A stretch of 58,481 bases of DNA from Indiicoccus explosivorum (lineage in GTDB: Bacteria > Bacillota > Bacilli > Bacillales_A > Planococcaceae), in NCBI RefSeq assembly GCF_002167005.1, contig NZ_NHTN01000030.1:1-58481 (forward strand), read 5' to 3'. Positions 1 to 7,481 of the stretch are shown here, piece by piece (the first letter of the stretch is position 1; each line of letters opens with the position of its first letter). Both the position numbers and the translations under genes were made by a program. The notes beneath the pieces are model-generated. The model ran no database searches. It saw nothing but the letters and a program-made list of their open reading frames with translations, and was not told the DNA's origin.

Positions 1-23
1 CGAGACTTTCTCGACAGCCTGGA

Positions 24-54
24 AACACCGGCCCTTCAAAGGGCCGGTGTTTTT
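24..54 (+). terminator. Terminator at left edge
   Basis: An 11-bp GC-rich stem (24-34 with 41-51) is followed by a T run, so it would end transcription of a gene lying left of the window. The opposing erythromycin-esterase-like gene has its TGA stop (36-38) inside the hairpin loop. On the minus strand only a short T run follows the stem, so termination of that gene here is less sure. Confidence 0.75.
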
Positions 55-1295
55 GGCAGCGGCGACAGCGCTTTTGTTTCTTCGATGTAGATGAACGCGT
101 CGTAGCGCTCCGAAATCCGTGTCGGAACATAATTTCCGTATGCTTCATAGGCCGGGTTGTAGACGACGCCGATGGCCCGGTGGCCGATCCAGCCATCGAA
201 CAGCTCCCGGTTCCGGTCAGTGAACAGCAGGTACTTGCTGCCGCCGCCCGCCCGGTACAGTTCATCTTCCCATGATTTTTGGCGTGCTGGCGGGACATCG
301 ATGACGTTGTATGGCACACCCCATTCCTCGGATGCGATGACCGTGCCGCGATGGGTGCCGAAGCCGACGGCATAGACGTCATCCGGCCGGTTCTGCTCCC
401 TGAGGCGCTGACCGACGTTGATCATGCCTGCTTTGGCCATATCCGTGGCACGCGCGTCACCGATGTGGGTGTTGTGTTCCCAAATAACGATTTTCGCATC
501 GTCGCCGTGGTGATCCATGATTTCATTGATTGTTTCAACCATATGCTCGTCGCGGATGTTCCAAGATTCGGCGTTGCTGTGGACCATCGCCCGGTAATAA
601 TCTTCCGCATTTTTGGCGACCAGCGCGTTGATTTCAAGGTTCAGGTCGCTTTCCTCTTCATCTTTGTACCGCTCTTCGTGCGAACGGATCGAGGCAAGGA
701 GTGAGGAAACTTCATCGACGCAGGCTTCTGTGAAGTTCGCGGACGACAATGCATAATTCTCAGGGATGCGGTTATAGGGTTCAAAGCAAGTGAACGCTTT
801 TTTGGCGAGTTCCAAGTCCCCGCCGGCCGGATCTGTCTGAGTCAAATACTGCACCACTTCATCCATCGATTCCCACAGGCTGTATACATCGATTCCGTAA
901 AATCCGGTTTTAATGGCACTTTGCGTGTTGTGCATTTTCAGCCATTCAAGAAAACCGGCGACTTCTTCATTCGCCCACATCCAGGTCGGCCAGCGTCCGA
1001 ACGCCTGCAGCGCTTCTTCGGCGGTTTCCGCGCCTCCTTCCCCTTTGGCGTATCGGCTTGCTTCACGGGCGGAAGGCCAGTCCCCTTCAACAGCCACCAA
1101 TGAGAATCCCCGTTCCTGTATGAGCCGCTTCGTCAGTTCCGCCCGGACTGTATAAAATTCAGACGTTCCGTGAGAGGCTTCGCCGAGCATGACGATTTTG
1201 GCCTCTCCGATTGCGTCCAGCAGCGGTGTAAGATCGTCTGTCTTCCGGTAAGGCATGGAGAATTTCTGTATGGCTTCATTCAATGGCATGGTCAA
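36..1295 (-). CDS. Erythromycin esterase family protein
   Basis: This 419-residue protein belongs to the erythromycin esterase (EreA/B-like) hydrolase family. Family motifs are visible: GEASHGTSEF (residues 38-47) with the Glu and His that act in catalysis in characterised Ere enzymes, VEGDWP near 73-78, and WEHNTHIGDAR near 272. Many Bacillales carry such proteins without macrolide resistance, so the substrate is unknown. A TTG start at 1295 is chosen because it lies 8 nt after AGGAGG; an ATG at 1289 is the alternative. The gene appears monocistronic, divergent from the Crp/Fnr gene, with no signal peptide. The family is confident; a drug target is not implied. Confidence 0.85.
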   Translation of the reverse strand: MTMPLNEAIQKFSMPYRKTDDLTPLLDAIGEAKIVMLGEASHGTSEFYTVRAELTKRLIQERGFSLVAVEGDWPSAREASRYAKGEGGAETAEEALQAFGRWPTWMWANEEVAGFLEWLKMHNTQSAIKTGFYGIDVYSLWESMDEVVQYLTQTDPAGGDLELAKKAFTCFEPYNRIPENYALSSANFTEACVDEVSSLLASIRSHEERYKDEEESDLNLEINALVAKNAEDYYRAMVHSNAESWNIRDEHMVETINEIMDHHGDDAKIVIWEHNTHIGDARATDMAKAGMINVGQRLREQNRPDDVYAVGFGTHRGTVIASEEWGVPYNVIDVPPARQKSWEDELYRAGGGSKYLLFTDRNRELFDGWIGHRAIGVVYNPAYEAYGNYVPTRISERYDAFIYIEETKALSPLPKTPAL

Positions 1296-1442
1296 TTTCT
1301 TCGCCTCCTTCTCCGATAAATCGTGTTAATGAAGATTTACCCGTTCAAACCTGCGGCAAACAGCGGCAGGCAGACAAATAGCCGGATGTGGAAGGGGCTG
1401 TTCCGTGATACGATAGAAGAAAAGCCATGGGGAGTGGAAGGG

Positions 1443-2117
1443 ATGCATAGGGAGTTGCCGATGTTCGCCGGCTTGCCGGAAGAAGCGGATCAGCTGCTGA
1501 CTGAAAGCCTGTCGAGAAAAAAATTCGGGCCGCAAAGCGTCATATTCAGGCAAGGAGAGCCGCTGTCCCATTTGTACTTTATTCTGAAAGGCGAAGTGAA
1601 GGTGTATCGGACGGATGCAGCGGGGAAAGAGCAAGTCGTTTCGTTCCAGCAGGAGGGGAACATGTTTCCGCACATCGGCATATTCAGGGAGAGCGGATAT
1701 CCGGCAAATGCAGTCGCAGCTGCAGAGACGGAGACAGCCGTCATGTCCGTGGAGGCGTTTAAGCGGCTTATCGAGCTATATCCGGTCATCTCTTATCAGC
1801 TGCATGGGATGATGGAAGAAAAAGTGATGGATCTTCAAAAACGTCTGAGTGAAATGGTCATGAATAACGCGAACGAGCGTGTCCTGCTGCTGCTTGTCCG
1901 GCTTGCCCGCTCGCATGGGAAGGAAGAAACGGACGGTTTTGTGACCTTCCAGACCCGGTTCACGAACGCCGAACTCGCCAACATGATCGGGACGGCCCGT
2001 GAAACGGTGAACCGGAGCATTTCGGGATTGAAAGCGCGCGGAATCCTTCAATTATCTTCGACCGGGACGTTCCGGATCGATACGCGCCAATTGAAAAAAG
2101 AACTCTACTACGACTGA
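1443..2117 (+). CDS. Crp/Fnr family transcriptional regulator
   Basis: The 224-residue protein has the CRP-type layout: an N-terminal cyclic-nucleotide-binding-like beta barrel (about 1-120, with RQGEPLSHLYFILKGEVKVY), a long dimerisation helix, and a C-terminal winged helix-turn-helix (about 165-215, TNAELANMIGTARETVNR). It has no cysteine, so it cannot hold an FNR iron-sulfur cluster, and the ligand is unknown. The reading frame is open upstream to 1323, but ATG 1443 is preferred because GGGGAG lies 8 nt before it and the resulting length is typical. The target genes cannot be told from the sequence. Confidence 0.85.
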   Translation: MHRELPMFAGLPEEADQLLTESLSRKKFGPQSVIFRQGEPLSHLYFILKGEVKVYRTDAAGKEQVVSFQQEGNMFPHIGIFRESGYPANAVAAAETETAVMSVEAFKRLIELYPVISYQLHGMMEEKVMDLQKRLSEMVMNNANERVLLLLVRLARSHGKEETDGFVTFQTRFTNAELANMIGTARETVNRSISGLKARGILQLSSTGTFRIDTRQLKKELYYD

Positions 2118-2152
2118 AAGCCCCCGTCCAAGGAGGCTTTCAGTCATTTTTT
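2112..2152. terminator. Bidirectional terminator
   Basis: Stem GACTGAAAGCC (2112-2122) pairs with 2135-2145 and is followed by a run of T. It includes the stop codon of the Crp/Fnr gene and abuts the stop of the convergent acetyltransferase gene. Confidence 0.8.
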
Positions 2153-2427
2153 CACTTTGGCAGTACGTCCTGGAACTCTTCGTTCTTCTGGATGATATGC
2201 GCGGCGAATGGGCATTGAGGATCGACTGTCTTATTCTCTTCGCGGGCCAGTTCAACGACTTTTTCTACAAGCTGTTCGCCGAGCCCTTGGCCTTCCGCTT
2301 CTTTTTTCACTTCCGTATGATCAATCACAAAATGATTTTCGCCGCTCGGTGAGAACGTGATCTGGCCGATCTCCTGATCCCCTTCCATTGCGGAAAACTT
2401 ATTATCCCCTTTGATGATTTTCAACAT
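2152..2427 (-). CDS. Small GNAT-like (YjdJ-type) N-acetyltransferase
   Basis: This 91-residue protein resembles the short GCN5-like family (NAT_SF, YjdJ/Gtt-type) found as stand-alone proteins in Bacillales. It has the acetyl-CoA pyrophosphate-binding segment AEGQGLGEQLVEKVVELAREEN (given by position, about 47-68) and the family's C-terminal CPFAAHIIQKNEEF. The reading frame is open further upstream, but the ATG at 2427 follows AAGGAGGGG closely and gives the normal size for this family. It is convergent with the Crp/Fnr gene and divergent from the catalase-like gene. The substrate is unknown. Confidence 0.75.
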   Translation of the reverse strand: MLKIIKGDNKFSAMEGDQEIGQITFSPSGENHFVIDHTEVKKEAEGQGLGEQLVEKVVELAREENKTVDPQCPFAAHIIQKNEEFQDVLPK

Positions 2428-2530
2428 ATTCCCCTCCTTGCTTTGAATAAAGGATGTTTTCCTGTTATTCCCGGTTTCCGGGATTTTATGCACGCGGCGC
2501 CGGGTATGAAAGGAGTAAGGAGATGATGAA

Positions 2531-3436
2531 ATGGACAGACCGACAATGGCCGAGGATACCATTGATATGATCGAGAAAAGTTTCGGTGTGCATCCGGGCT
2601 ACCGGCGCGCCCATTCAAGGGGAGAGCTTTACGAAGCGGAATTCACACCGACCGGCAAGGCAGCTGATTGGACGACGGCACCTCATTTCACTGGCGGCAC
2701 TGTGCGCGCGGCCGTCCGCTTTTCGCATTTTTCGCCGAACCCGTATTGGGCGGACGATGCTTCACCGGTGAAGGGAATGGCGGTCCGTTTCGAACTGCCG
2801 GATGGTTCACACGCTTCAATCGTCAGCGTCACGGCACCGGTCTTTTTCGCCAAGACACCCGGAACATTCAACGAAATGGTCGAAATTTACCGTTCGTTCC
2901 GCAATGGCCGGCCGCATTTCGGGCAATTGATGAAACTATTCTTCCGCTATCCGGACAGCCGGGCATGGCTGAAGGTGTTCAGAAAAATGAAAGCGCCGGC
3001 CAGTTTCGCCACCAGCCCGTATTATGCCATCCACGCGTTTTACTTCATCGATCGGCACGGCCGCCGCCAGCCGGTCAAATACGAGTGGGAGCCGAATGCC
3101 GGAAAAGACATGCTGCCGCATGGCGGCGGCGAGTTCGGCTACTTCGAGCGGGAACTGGATCGGCGGCTGTCGCAGGGACCGATCGGCTTCCGCCTGTTCA
3201 TCACGATCGGCGGACAGGGAGACCCGACGGATGATCCGACAAAGATGTGGCCGAAAGACCGTGAACGGATCGAAATCGGTCAGCTGATCGTGAAGCGCCG
3301 GATCGGTGAACCGGATCCGATCCTGTTCGATCCGAGTGAAGTGACGGCCGGCATCGAGCCTTCTGAAGACCCGATTCTTCAGTACCGTTCCCCGGCATAC
3401 GCGGTTTCCTACAAGCGGCGGGTGGAAGAGCGCTAG
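2531..3436 (+). CDS. Catalase-related (SrpA-like) heme peroxidase
   Basis: At 301 residues this is a minimal catalase-fold protein, far shorter than classical catalases (about 480 or more). The distal His region is kept (RRAHSRG, His28), as is the PVFF segment near residue 113, and the C-terminus has the SrpA-like heme-ligand region (RSPAYAVSYKRR, about 284-295). The distal Asn that precedes PVFF in true catalases is replaced (VTAPVFF), so peroxidase rather than efficient catalase activity is expected. The start follows AAGGAG by 8 nt. It lies alone between divergent and convergent neighbours. No signal peptide is seen. Confidence 0.8.
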   Translation: MDRPTMAEDTIDMIEKSFGVHPGYRRAHSRGELYEAEFTPTGKAADWTTAPHFTGGTVRAAVRFSHFSPNPYWADDASPVKGMAVRFELPDGSHASIVSVTAPVFFAKTPGTFNEMVEIYRSFRNGRPHFGQLMKLFFRYPDSRAWLKVFRKMKAPASFATSPYYAIHAFYFIDRHGRRQPVKYEWEPNAGKDMLPHGGGEFGYFERELDRRLSQGPIGFRLFITIGGQGDPTDDPTKMWPKDRERIEIGQLIVKRRIGEPDPILFDPSEVTAGIEPSEDPILQYRSPAYAVSYKRRVEER

Positions 3437-3439
3437 GTG

Positions 3440-3991
3440 CTACCAATCGCCCAGCCGTTCTTCTTCCGTCTCGCGCAAATCATCGGCGGTAATGAATAAA
3501 AGCTCGTAATCGGTTTTCTCGGCGTACCGTTCGGCTTCCTGTTTCAGAAACTTCGGAGAGCCTTCTTTTTCGTCGTCATAGACGAGCAGGAGACCGTCCG
3601 TGTTGCGCAAAAGGAAGCGGTTCTTTTCGACGAACTGCCAAGGTGCTTCGTATGGCCGGTTTGTCAGGCTGACGTGGTAATCCGCATTTCCGATAATTTC
3701 TTCGTATTTCTCCTGCTTTGCCTCATTCCAGTTTTGTTCCTGGCCGAGAAACGGCGTGATGACGGCATATTTCAGCTCAGGATATGTCTCTTGCAGATCT
3801 AGGACTTCTTCAGCCGCCCACGTCTCGACGCCGAGCTGGCCGCTGAGGATGACCCATTCCAGCCCCTGTTCGATGAGCGGTTCCAGCCGTCGCCGGAGCG
3901 TTTTCTTTATGACCGCGATACCGGGATGACTGTCGCTGAAGATGCCGAGTTCGTGCTGCTTATAGCCTGAAATCATAAGTCGTGTCAGCAT
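3440..3991 (-). CDS. ypsA: YpsA family SLOG-domain protein (UPF0398)
   Basis: The 183-residue protein matches YpsA, a conserved Firmicutes protein of the SLOG/DUF1273 superfamily (Rossmann-like nucleotide or ligand binding). Recognisable segments are the N-terminal SGYKQHELGIF, the glycine-containing ILSGQLGVETWAAE (about 48-61) and VSLTNRPYEAPWQF. In Bacillus subtilis YpsA affects cell division and oxidative-stress phenotypes, but its biochemical role is open. It is convergent with the catalase-like gene, the two stops lying 3 bp apart, with no obvious terminator between them. Confidence 0.9.
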   Translation of the reverse strand: MLTRLMISGYKQHELGIFSDSHPGIAVIKKTLRRRLEPLIEQGLEWVILSGQLGVETWAAEEVLDLQETYPELKYAVITPFLGQEQNWNEAKQEKYEEIIGNADYHVSLTNRPYEAPWQFVEKNRFLLRNTDGLLLVYDDEKEGSPKFLKQEAERYAEKTDYELLFITADDLRETEEERLGDW

Positions 3992-4099
3992 GGGAAATCT
4001 CCTTTAACAGTTCGTTTCTGATTCATCTTACATGAAAAAAACGCTGAAGTCAGAAAACTTGTTCTGAGGTATAATGAAGGAAAGACAGGGGGAGTCAGA

Positions 4100-5053
4100 T
4101 TGATTTCACTCGAAGATGTACGAAAAGCGCAGGAAGAAATCCGGAAAGTGATCCATGAAACACCGGTGCTCACTTCCACACTGCTGAACGAGGCGTGCGG
4201 GAGTCAAGTGTACCTGAAGGCTGAGCATCTGCAGAAAACAGGGTCCTTTAAAATCCGCGGAGCCGCGAATAAAATCCGGCAGGCGGTAAAAGACGGCACC
4301 ACACTCATCACTGCCGCTTCATCCGGCAACCATGGGCAGGCGGTCGCTTATATGGCGCGTGAAACGGGAGTGGCGGCTATAATCGTGGTGCCGGAAGACG
4401 CAAGTCCGGCGAAAGTCGGGGCAATCCGGGCGTATGGCGCTGATGTGGAATATTGCGGGACGACTTCCGCTGAGCGGATTCCTCGGGCGAGAGAACTGGC
4501 CGAGCTGAATGGCGGCACGTACATTCCGCCCTACGACGACCCTCTGATTATGGCAGGTCAGGGGACGATCGGACTGGAAATCATGGAACAGGTGCCGGAT
4601 GTGGAAGTGATTGTCGTGCCTGTCGGCGGAGGGGGGCTGATCAGCGGGATCCTGACAGCGGTCAAAGGGCTGAAGCCTCATATCCGCGTAATCGGTGTGG
4701 AGCCGGAAAGTGCGAATGATACATATTTGTCCCTTCAGAACCGCGCCATCACACCGATCGCCGGAACACGGACGATTGCAGACGGTCTGCGGACTTCACA
4801 GCCGGGCGATATGACTTTCCCGGTGCTGCTCGAACACCTCGACGACCTCGTGCTTGTGTCGGAAGAAGAAATAAAAGAAGCGTTCAAATTCCTGATGGAG
4901 CGGTCCAAACAGCTTGTCGAACCGTCCGGCGCCGTTTCAATAGCCGCCATCCTGTCGGGAAAGCTGAACGCTCCTTATCACAATATCACCGCAGTGCTGT
5001 CCGGAGGAAACCTCGATCTCCGGGGGATTACGGACTGCCTGCCGTCTGAATGA
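4100..5053 (+). CDS. Threonine/serine ammonia-lyase (PLP)
   Basis: A 317-residue fold-type II PLP enzyme of the catabolic threonine dehydratase type, converting L-threonine to 2-oxobutyrate and ammonia or L-serine to pyruvate. The PLP lysine is in SFKIRGA (Lys51), the substrate-binding loop is SSGNHGQA, and the phosphate-binding glycine loop is GGGGLISG. It lacks the C-terminal ACT-like regulatory domain of biosynthetic IlvA, so isoleucine feedback is not expected. A TTG start is used, preceded by AGGGGGA. A SnoaL-like gene follows 18 nt downstream and is probably co-transcribed. Serine racemase activity cannot be excluded from sequence. Confidence 0.85.
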   Translation: MISLEDVRKAQEEIRKVIHETPVLTSTLLNEACGSQVYLKAEHLQKTGSFKIRGAANKIRQAVKDGTTLITAASSGNHGQAVAYMARETGVAAIIVVPEDASPAKVGAIRAYGADVEYCGTTSAERIPRARELAELNGGTYIPPYDDPLIMAGQGTIGLEIMEQVPDVEVIVVPVGGGGLISGILTAVKGLKPHIRVIGVEPESANDTYLSLQNRAITPIAGTRTIADGLRTSQPGDMTFPVLLEHLDDLVLVSEEEIKEAFKFLMERSKQLVEPSGAVSIAAILSGKLNAPYHNITAVLSGGNLDLRGITDCLPSE

Positions 5054-5071
5054 CTGGAGGAGAAACTGTCG

Positions 5072-5497
5072 ATGAGTATGGACAAACAGCTTACAGCAGA
5101 GAAATGGTTTTCCGAATACTTTACGAAAGGGAATAAAGAAGTGCTCGAGAGATTGACGGCACCCGGGTTTGTCTATCACGCCCGCAATGGGGATCGCGGT
5201 CTGGAAAAACTGAAGGAGTTCATCGACTGGTTCCGGTCCGTGTTTAGTGACGATGAATGGGTGCTTGACGACGTGATCGAACAGGGCGACCGGCTTGTCG
5301 TGCGCTATACAGGCTGGATGACCTACAAAGGCGGATGGTTTGATGTTCCGGCTGAAAATCAGCGGATCCGTGAGACCGGCATTATCATTTTCCGTTTTGA
5401 AGACGGAAAAGTGAAAGAAATGTGGTGCGAAAACAGCGACGCGGCTATTCTGTACGAGCTTGGCGCGCTCGGAAAAAACACCCATAACGTATTCTGA
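5072..5497 (+). CDS. SnoaL-like / ester cyclase family protein
   Basis: This 141-residue protein has the NTF2-like alpha-plus-beta barrel pattern of the SnoaL-like 'ester cyclase' group (FSEYFTKGNKEVLERLTAPGF at the N-terminus; DRLVVRYTGWMTY and IIFRFEDGKVKEMW in the barrel). Members have diverse or unknown roles. It sits 18 nt after the threonine dehydratase gene behind GGAGGAG, suggesting an operon, but no functional link is obvious. Confidence 0.7.
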   Translation: MSMDKQLTAEKWFSEYFTKGNKEVLERLTAPGFVYHARNGDRGLEKLKEFIDWFRSVFSDDEWVLDDVIEQGDRLVVRYTGWMTYKGGWFDVPAENQRIRETGIIIFRFEDGKVKEMWCENSDAAILYELGALGKNTHNVF

Positions 5498-5574
5498 CAG
5501 CTCCATGTTTCAGTGTGTCCTCCTGCGGGAAAATACGGGGTACAACCGATTTTTACCTGAAAGGAGAATGCAGC

Positions 5575-5727
5575 ATGGCAGATAAAAAGCAGCCGCATGA
5601 AAAAATGACGGACAAGAACAACGGACTGAGCGATACGCAGGAAGTTTTGTACCCGGATGATTTCAAAAAGGCAGATGAAGCCGAACGCCAAAAACAGAAA
5701 GAAGATAAGGAAAAAAACGAAAAATAA
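5575..5727 (+). CDS. Small charged hypothetical protein (50 aa)
   Basis: A 50-residue, strongly hydrophilic protein rich in Lys, Glu and Asp, likely disordered, with no membrane segment or known motif. The frame extends upstream to 5515, but ATG 5575 lies 8 nt behind AAGGAG and the upstream part is not convincing as coding. It ends a few bases before a strong terminator. No function is proposed. Confidence 0.55.
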   Translation: MADKKQPHEKMTDKNNGLSDTQEVLYPDDFKKADEAERQKQKEDKEKNEK

Positions 5728-5728
5728 C

Positions 5729-5770
5729 AAAAAACCGGCCAGGAGACCTGAATCTCCTGGCCGGTTTTGC
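5729..5770. terminator. Bidirectional terminator
   Basis: A stem of about 16 bp (AAAACCGGCCAGGAGA paired with TCTCCTGGCCGGTTTT) flanked by A and T runs serves the small hypothetical gene on the plus strand and the BCCT gene on the minus strand. Confidence 0.85.
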
Positions 5771-5773
5771 TGT

Positions 5774-7276
5774 CTACGTCCGCCGGCGTTTATCTAAGAG
5801 CCGGAGTTCGTCGTTGAGCGCTTTGAATAACGCCCAAACCATGAGGATCATGACAAACGAAAACGGCAGCGCGGCGATGATAATTGTATTCTGGATTGCG
5901 GCAAGGCCGCCGACGGACAACAGGATCGCTGCCACAGCGGACTGGGCGATGCCCCACGTGATCTTCACTTTGTTCGAAGGGTTCAGTGATCCGTGTGTCG
6001 ACTGCATGCCAAGAACAAATGTCGCTGAATCGGCGGATGTAATGAAAAACGTCGAAACGAGCAAGATGGCGACGATCGACAGGAGAAATCCGAGCGGCAG
6101 TTCATTGAAGGCGGTGAACAGGACGACTTCCGTCGCCACTGCTGTCAGGTCGACGGCTCCGCTATTCTGGATTTCCGCGGCCATTGTGCCGAACGCAGAA
6201 AACCAGAAAGCGCCGAATAATGTCGGGGCGATCAGGACGCCGAGCAGGAATTCCCGGATAGTCCGGCCTTTTGATACCCTCGCGATGAACATGCTGACGA
6301 ACGGCGCCCAAGAGATCCACCACGCCCAATAGAAGATGGTCCAGCCATCCAGCCAACCGCGGTCTTCTTCATTGAACGGCACTGTCTGGAAGCTGAGGCG
6401 GACGATGTTCTGAATATAGCCGCCGATCGATTCCGTGAAGACATTGAGAATAAGCAGTGTCGGCCCGATAATCACCACCAGGGTCAGCAGCAAAATCGCC
6501 AGCACCATATTCGTATTGGACAAGTACTTGATCCCTTTGCTGAGCCCGGTCCACGCGGAAATGATGAAGAGTCCGGTCACCACCGCGATAATGATCATCT
6601 GGTTCCAGTACGTGGTTTCAAAGCCGAACAAGTAGTCCAGGCCGCCATTGATTTGAGCAGCACCGAAGCCGAGGGATGTCGCTACACCGAATACGGTCGC
6701 GAATACCGCAAGCACATCGATAAAGGTTCCTAAAGGACCTTCGACTTTTTTACCGAAGATCGGCTTCAATGTTGCTGAAATCAGTCCGGGTTCCCCTTTC
6801 CGGAATTGGAAGAAAGCGAGCGACAGGGCGATGATTCCGTACATTGCCCAAACGTTGAAGCCCCAATGGAAGAAGGTCCGCCGCATGGCTTCTTTGAAAG
6901 CCGCCACTGTTCCGGCGTCTTCGGTCGCCGGCTGGACGGCGTAATGTGCGAGCGGTTCAGCCGCTCCGTAAAACACTAGGCCGATTCCCATTCCTGCTGA
7001 GAACAGCATGGCGATCCAAGTGGGAGTCGAAAACTCAGGCTGATCGCTGTCCCGGCCGAGTCGGATCTTTCCGTACGGACTGACCATAATGATGACACTG
7101 AACAAGAGTACGAGCGCCATGATGAGCATGTAAAACCAGCCAAAACCGGTGCTGATGTCCGCCCGGATATCCGAAGTGAACGTTTCAAACCGTTCCGGCA
7201 TGATTACGCCGACCGCTACCGCGATCACGACGAGCGCCAAGGTGATGTAGAAGACATTCGATACTTGTTTCCTCAA
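5774..7276 (-). CDS. BCCT family transporter (OpuD-like)
   Basis: A 500-residue, 12-helix sodium- or proton-coupled transporter of the betaine/carnitine/choline family. The BCCT signature is clear: the tryptophan-rich helix-8 segment IFYWAWWISWAPF followed by MFIARVSKGRTIREF, and GMGIGLVFYGAAEPL in helix 3. It probably imports glycine betaine or a related osmolyte; substrate cannot be fixed by eye. The frame is open upstream to 7501, but a TTG at 7276, 8 nt after AGGAGG, is the likely start. It has its own sigma-A promoter (7319-7347) and follows a close paralogue. Confidence 0.9.
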   Translation of the reverse strand: MRKQVSNVFYITLALVVIAVAVGVIMPERFETFTSDIRADISTGFGWFYMLIMALVLLFSVIIMVSPYGKIRLGRDSDQPEFSTPTWIAMLFSAGMGIGLVFYGAAEPLAHYAVQPATEDAGTVAAFKEAMRRTFFHWGFNVWAMYGIIALSLAFFQFRKGEPGLISATLKPIFGKKVEGPLGTFIDVLAVFATVFGVATSLGFGAAQINGGLDYLFGFETTYWNQMIIIAVVTGLFIISAWTGLSKGIKYLSNTNMVLAILLLTLVVIIGPTLLILNVFTESIGGYIQNIVRLSFQTVPFNEEDRGWLDGWTIFYWAWWISWAPFVSMFIARVSKGRTIREFLLGVLIAPTLFGAFWFSAFGTMAAEIQNSGAVDLTAVATEVVLFTAFNELPLGFLLSIVAILLVSTFFITSADSATFVLGMQSTHGSLNPSNKVKITWGIAQSAVAAILLSVGGLAAIQNTIIIAALPFSFVMILMVWALFKALNDELRLLDKRRRT

Positions 7277-7318
7277 TAAATAAACCTCCTGTGAAAAAAT
7301 TGATAGACACAAATCACA

Positions 7319-7347
7319 ATTATATCGGTATAGCGGCAGGGCGTCAA
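7319..7347 (-). promoter_or_regulatory. Sigma-A promoter of downstream BCCT gene
   Basis: Reading the minus strand, TTGACG (7347-7342) and TATAAT (7324-7319) are separated by 17 nt, about 43 bp before the TTG start. This is a near-consensus vegetative promoter, so the second BCCT gene can be expressed independently of its paralogue. Confidence 0.75.
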
Positions 7348-7391
7348 AAATATGTCCTGAGCCCGCCTTTTTTGATAGCAGCCAATAGTTG

Positions 7392-7418
7392 AAAAAAGCC
7401 ACCGGAATTCCGGTGGCT
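7392..7418 (-). terminator. Terminator after upstream BCCT gene
   Basis: A perfect GCCACCGG/CCGGTGGC stem with an AATT loop is followed by six T on the minus strand. It ends the 7482-8978 gene before the promoter of the next BCCT gene. Confidence 0.85.
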
Positions 7419-7481
7419 TGGGACTGAATTAGCTGCAGCGCTTCCGGGAAAAGTGAGAGAAGAATTTTCCGGCGCTGCTGT

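Noticed and set aside
36-1295. Macrolide resistance gene
   Set aside because: Family membership only; housekeeping-like context, no mobile element, and many such chromosomal homologues have no known drug activity.
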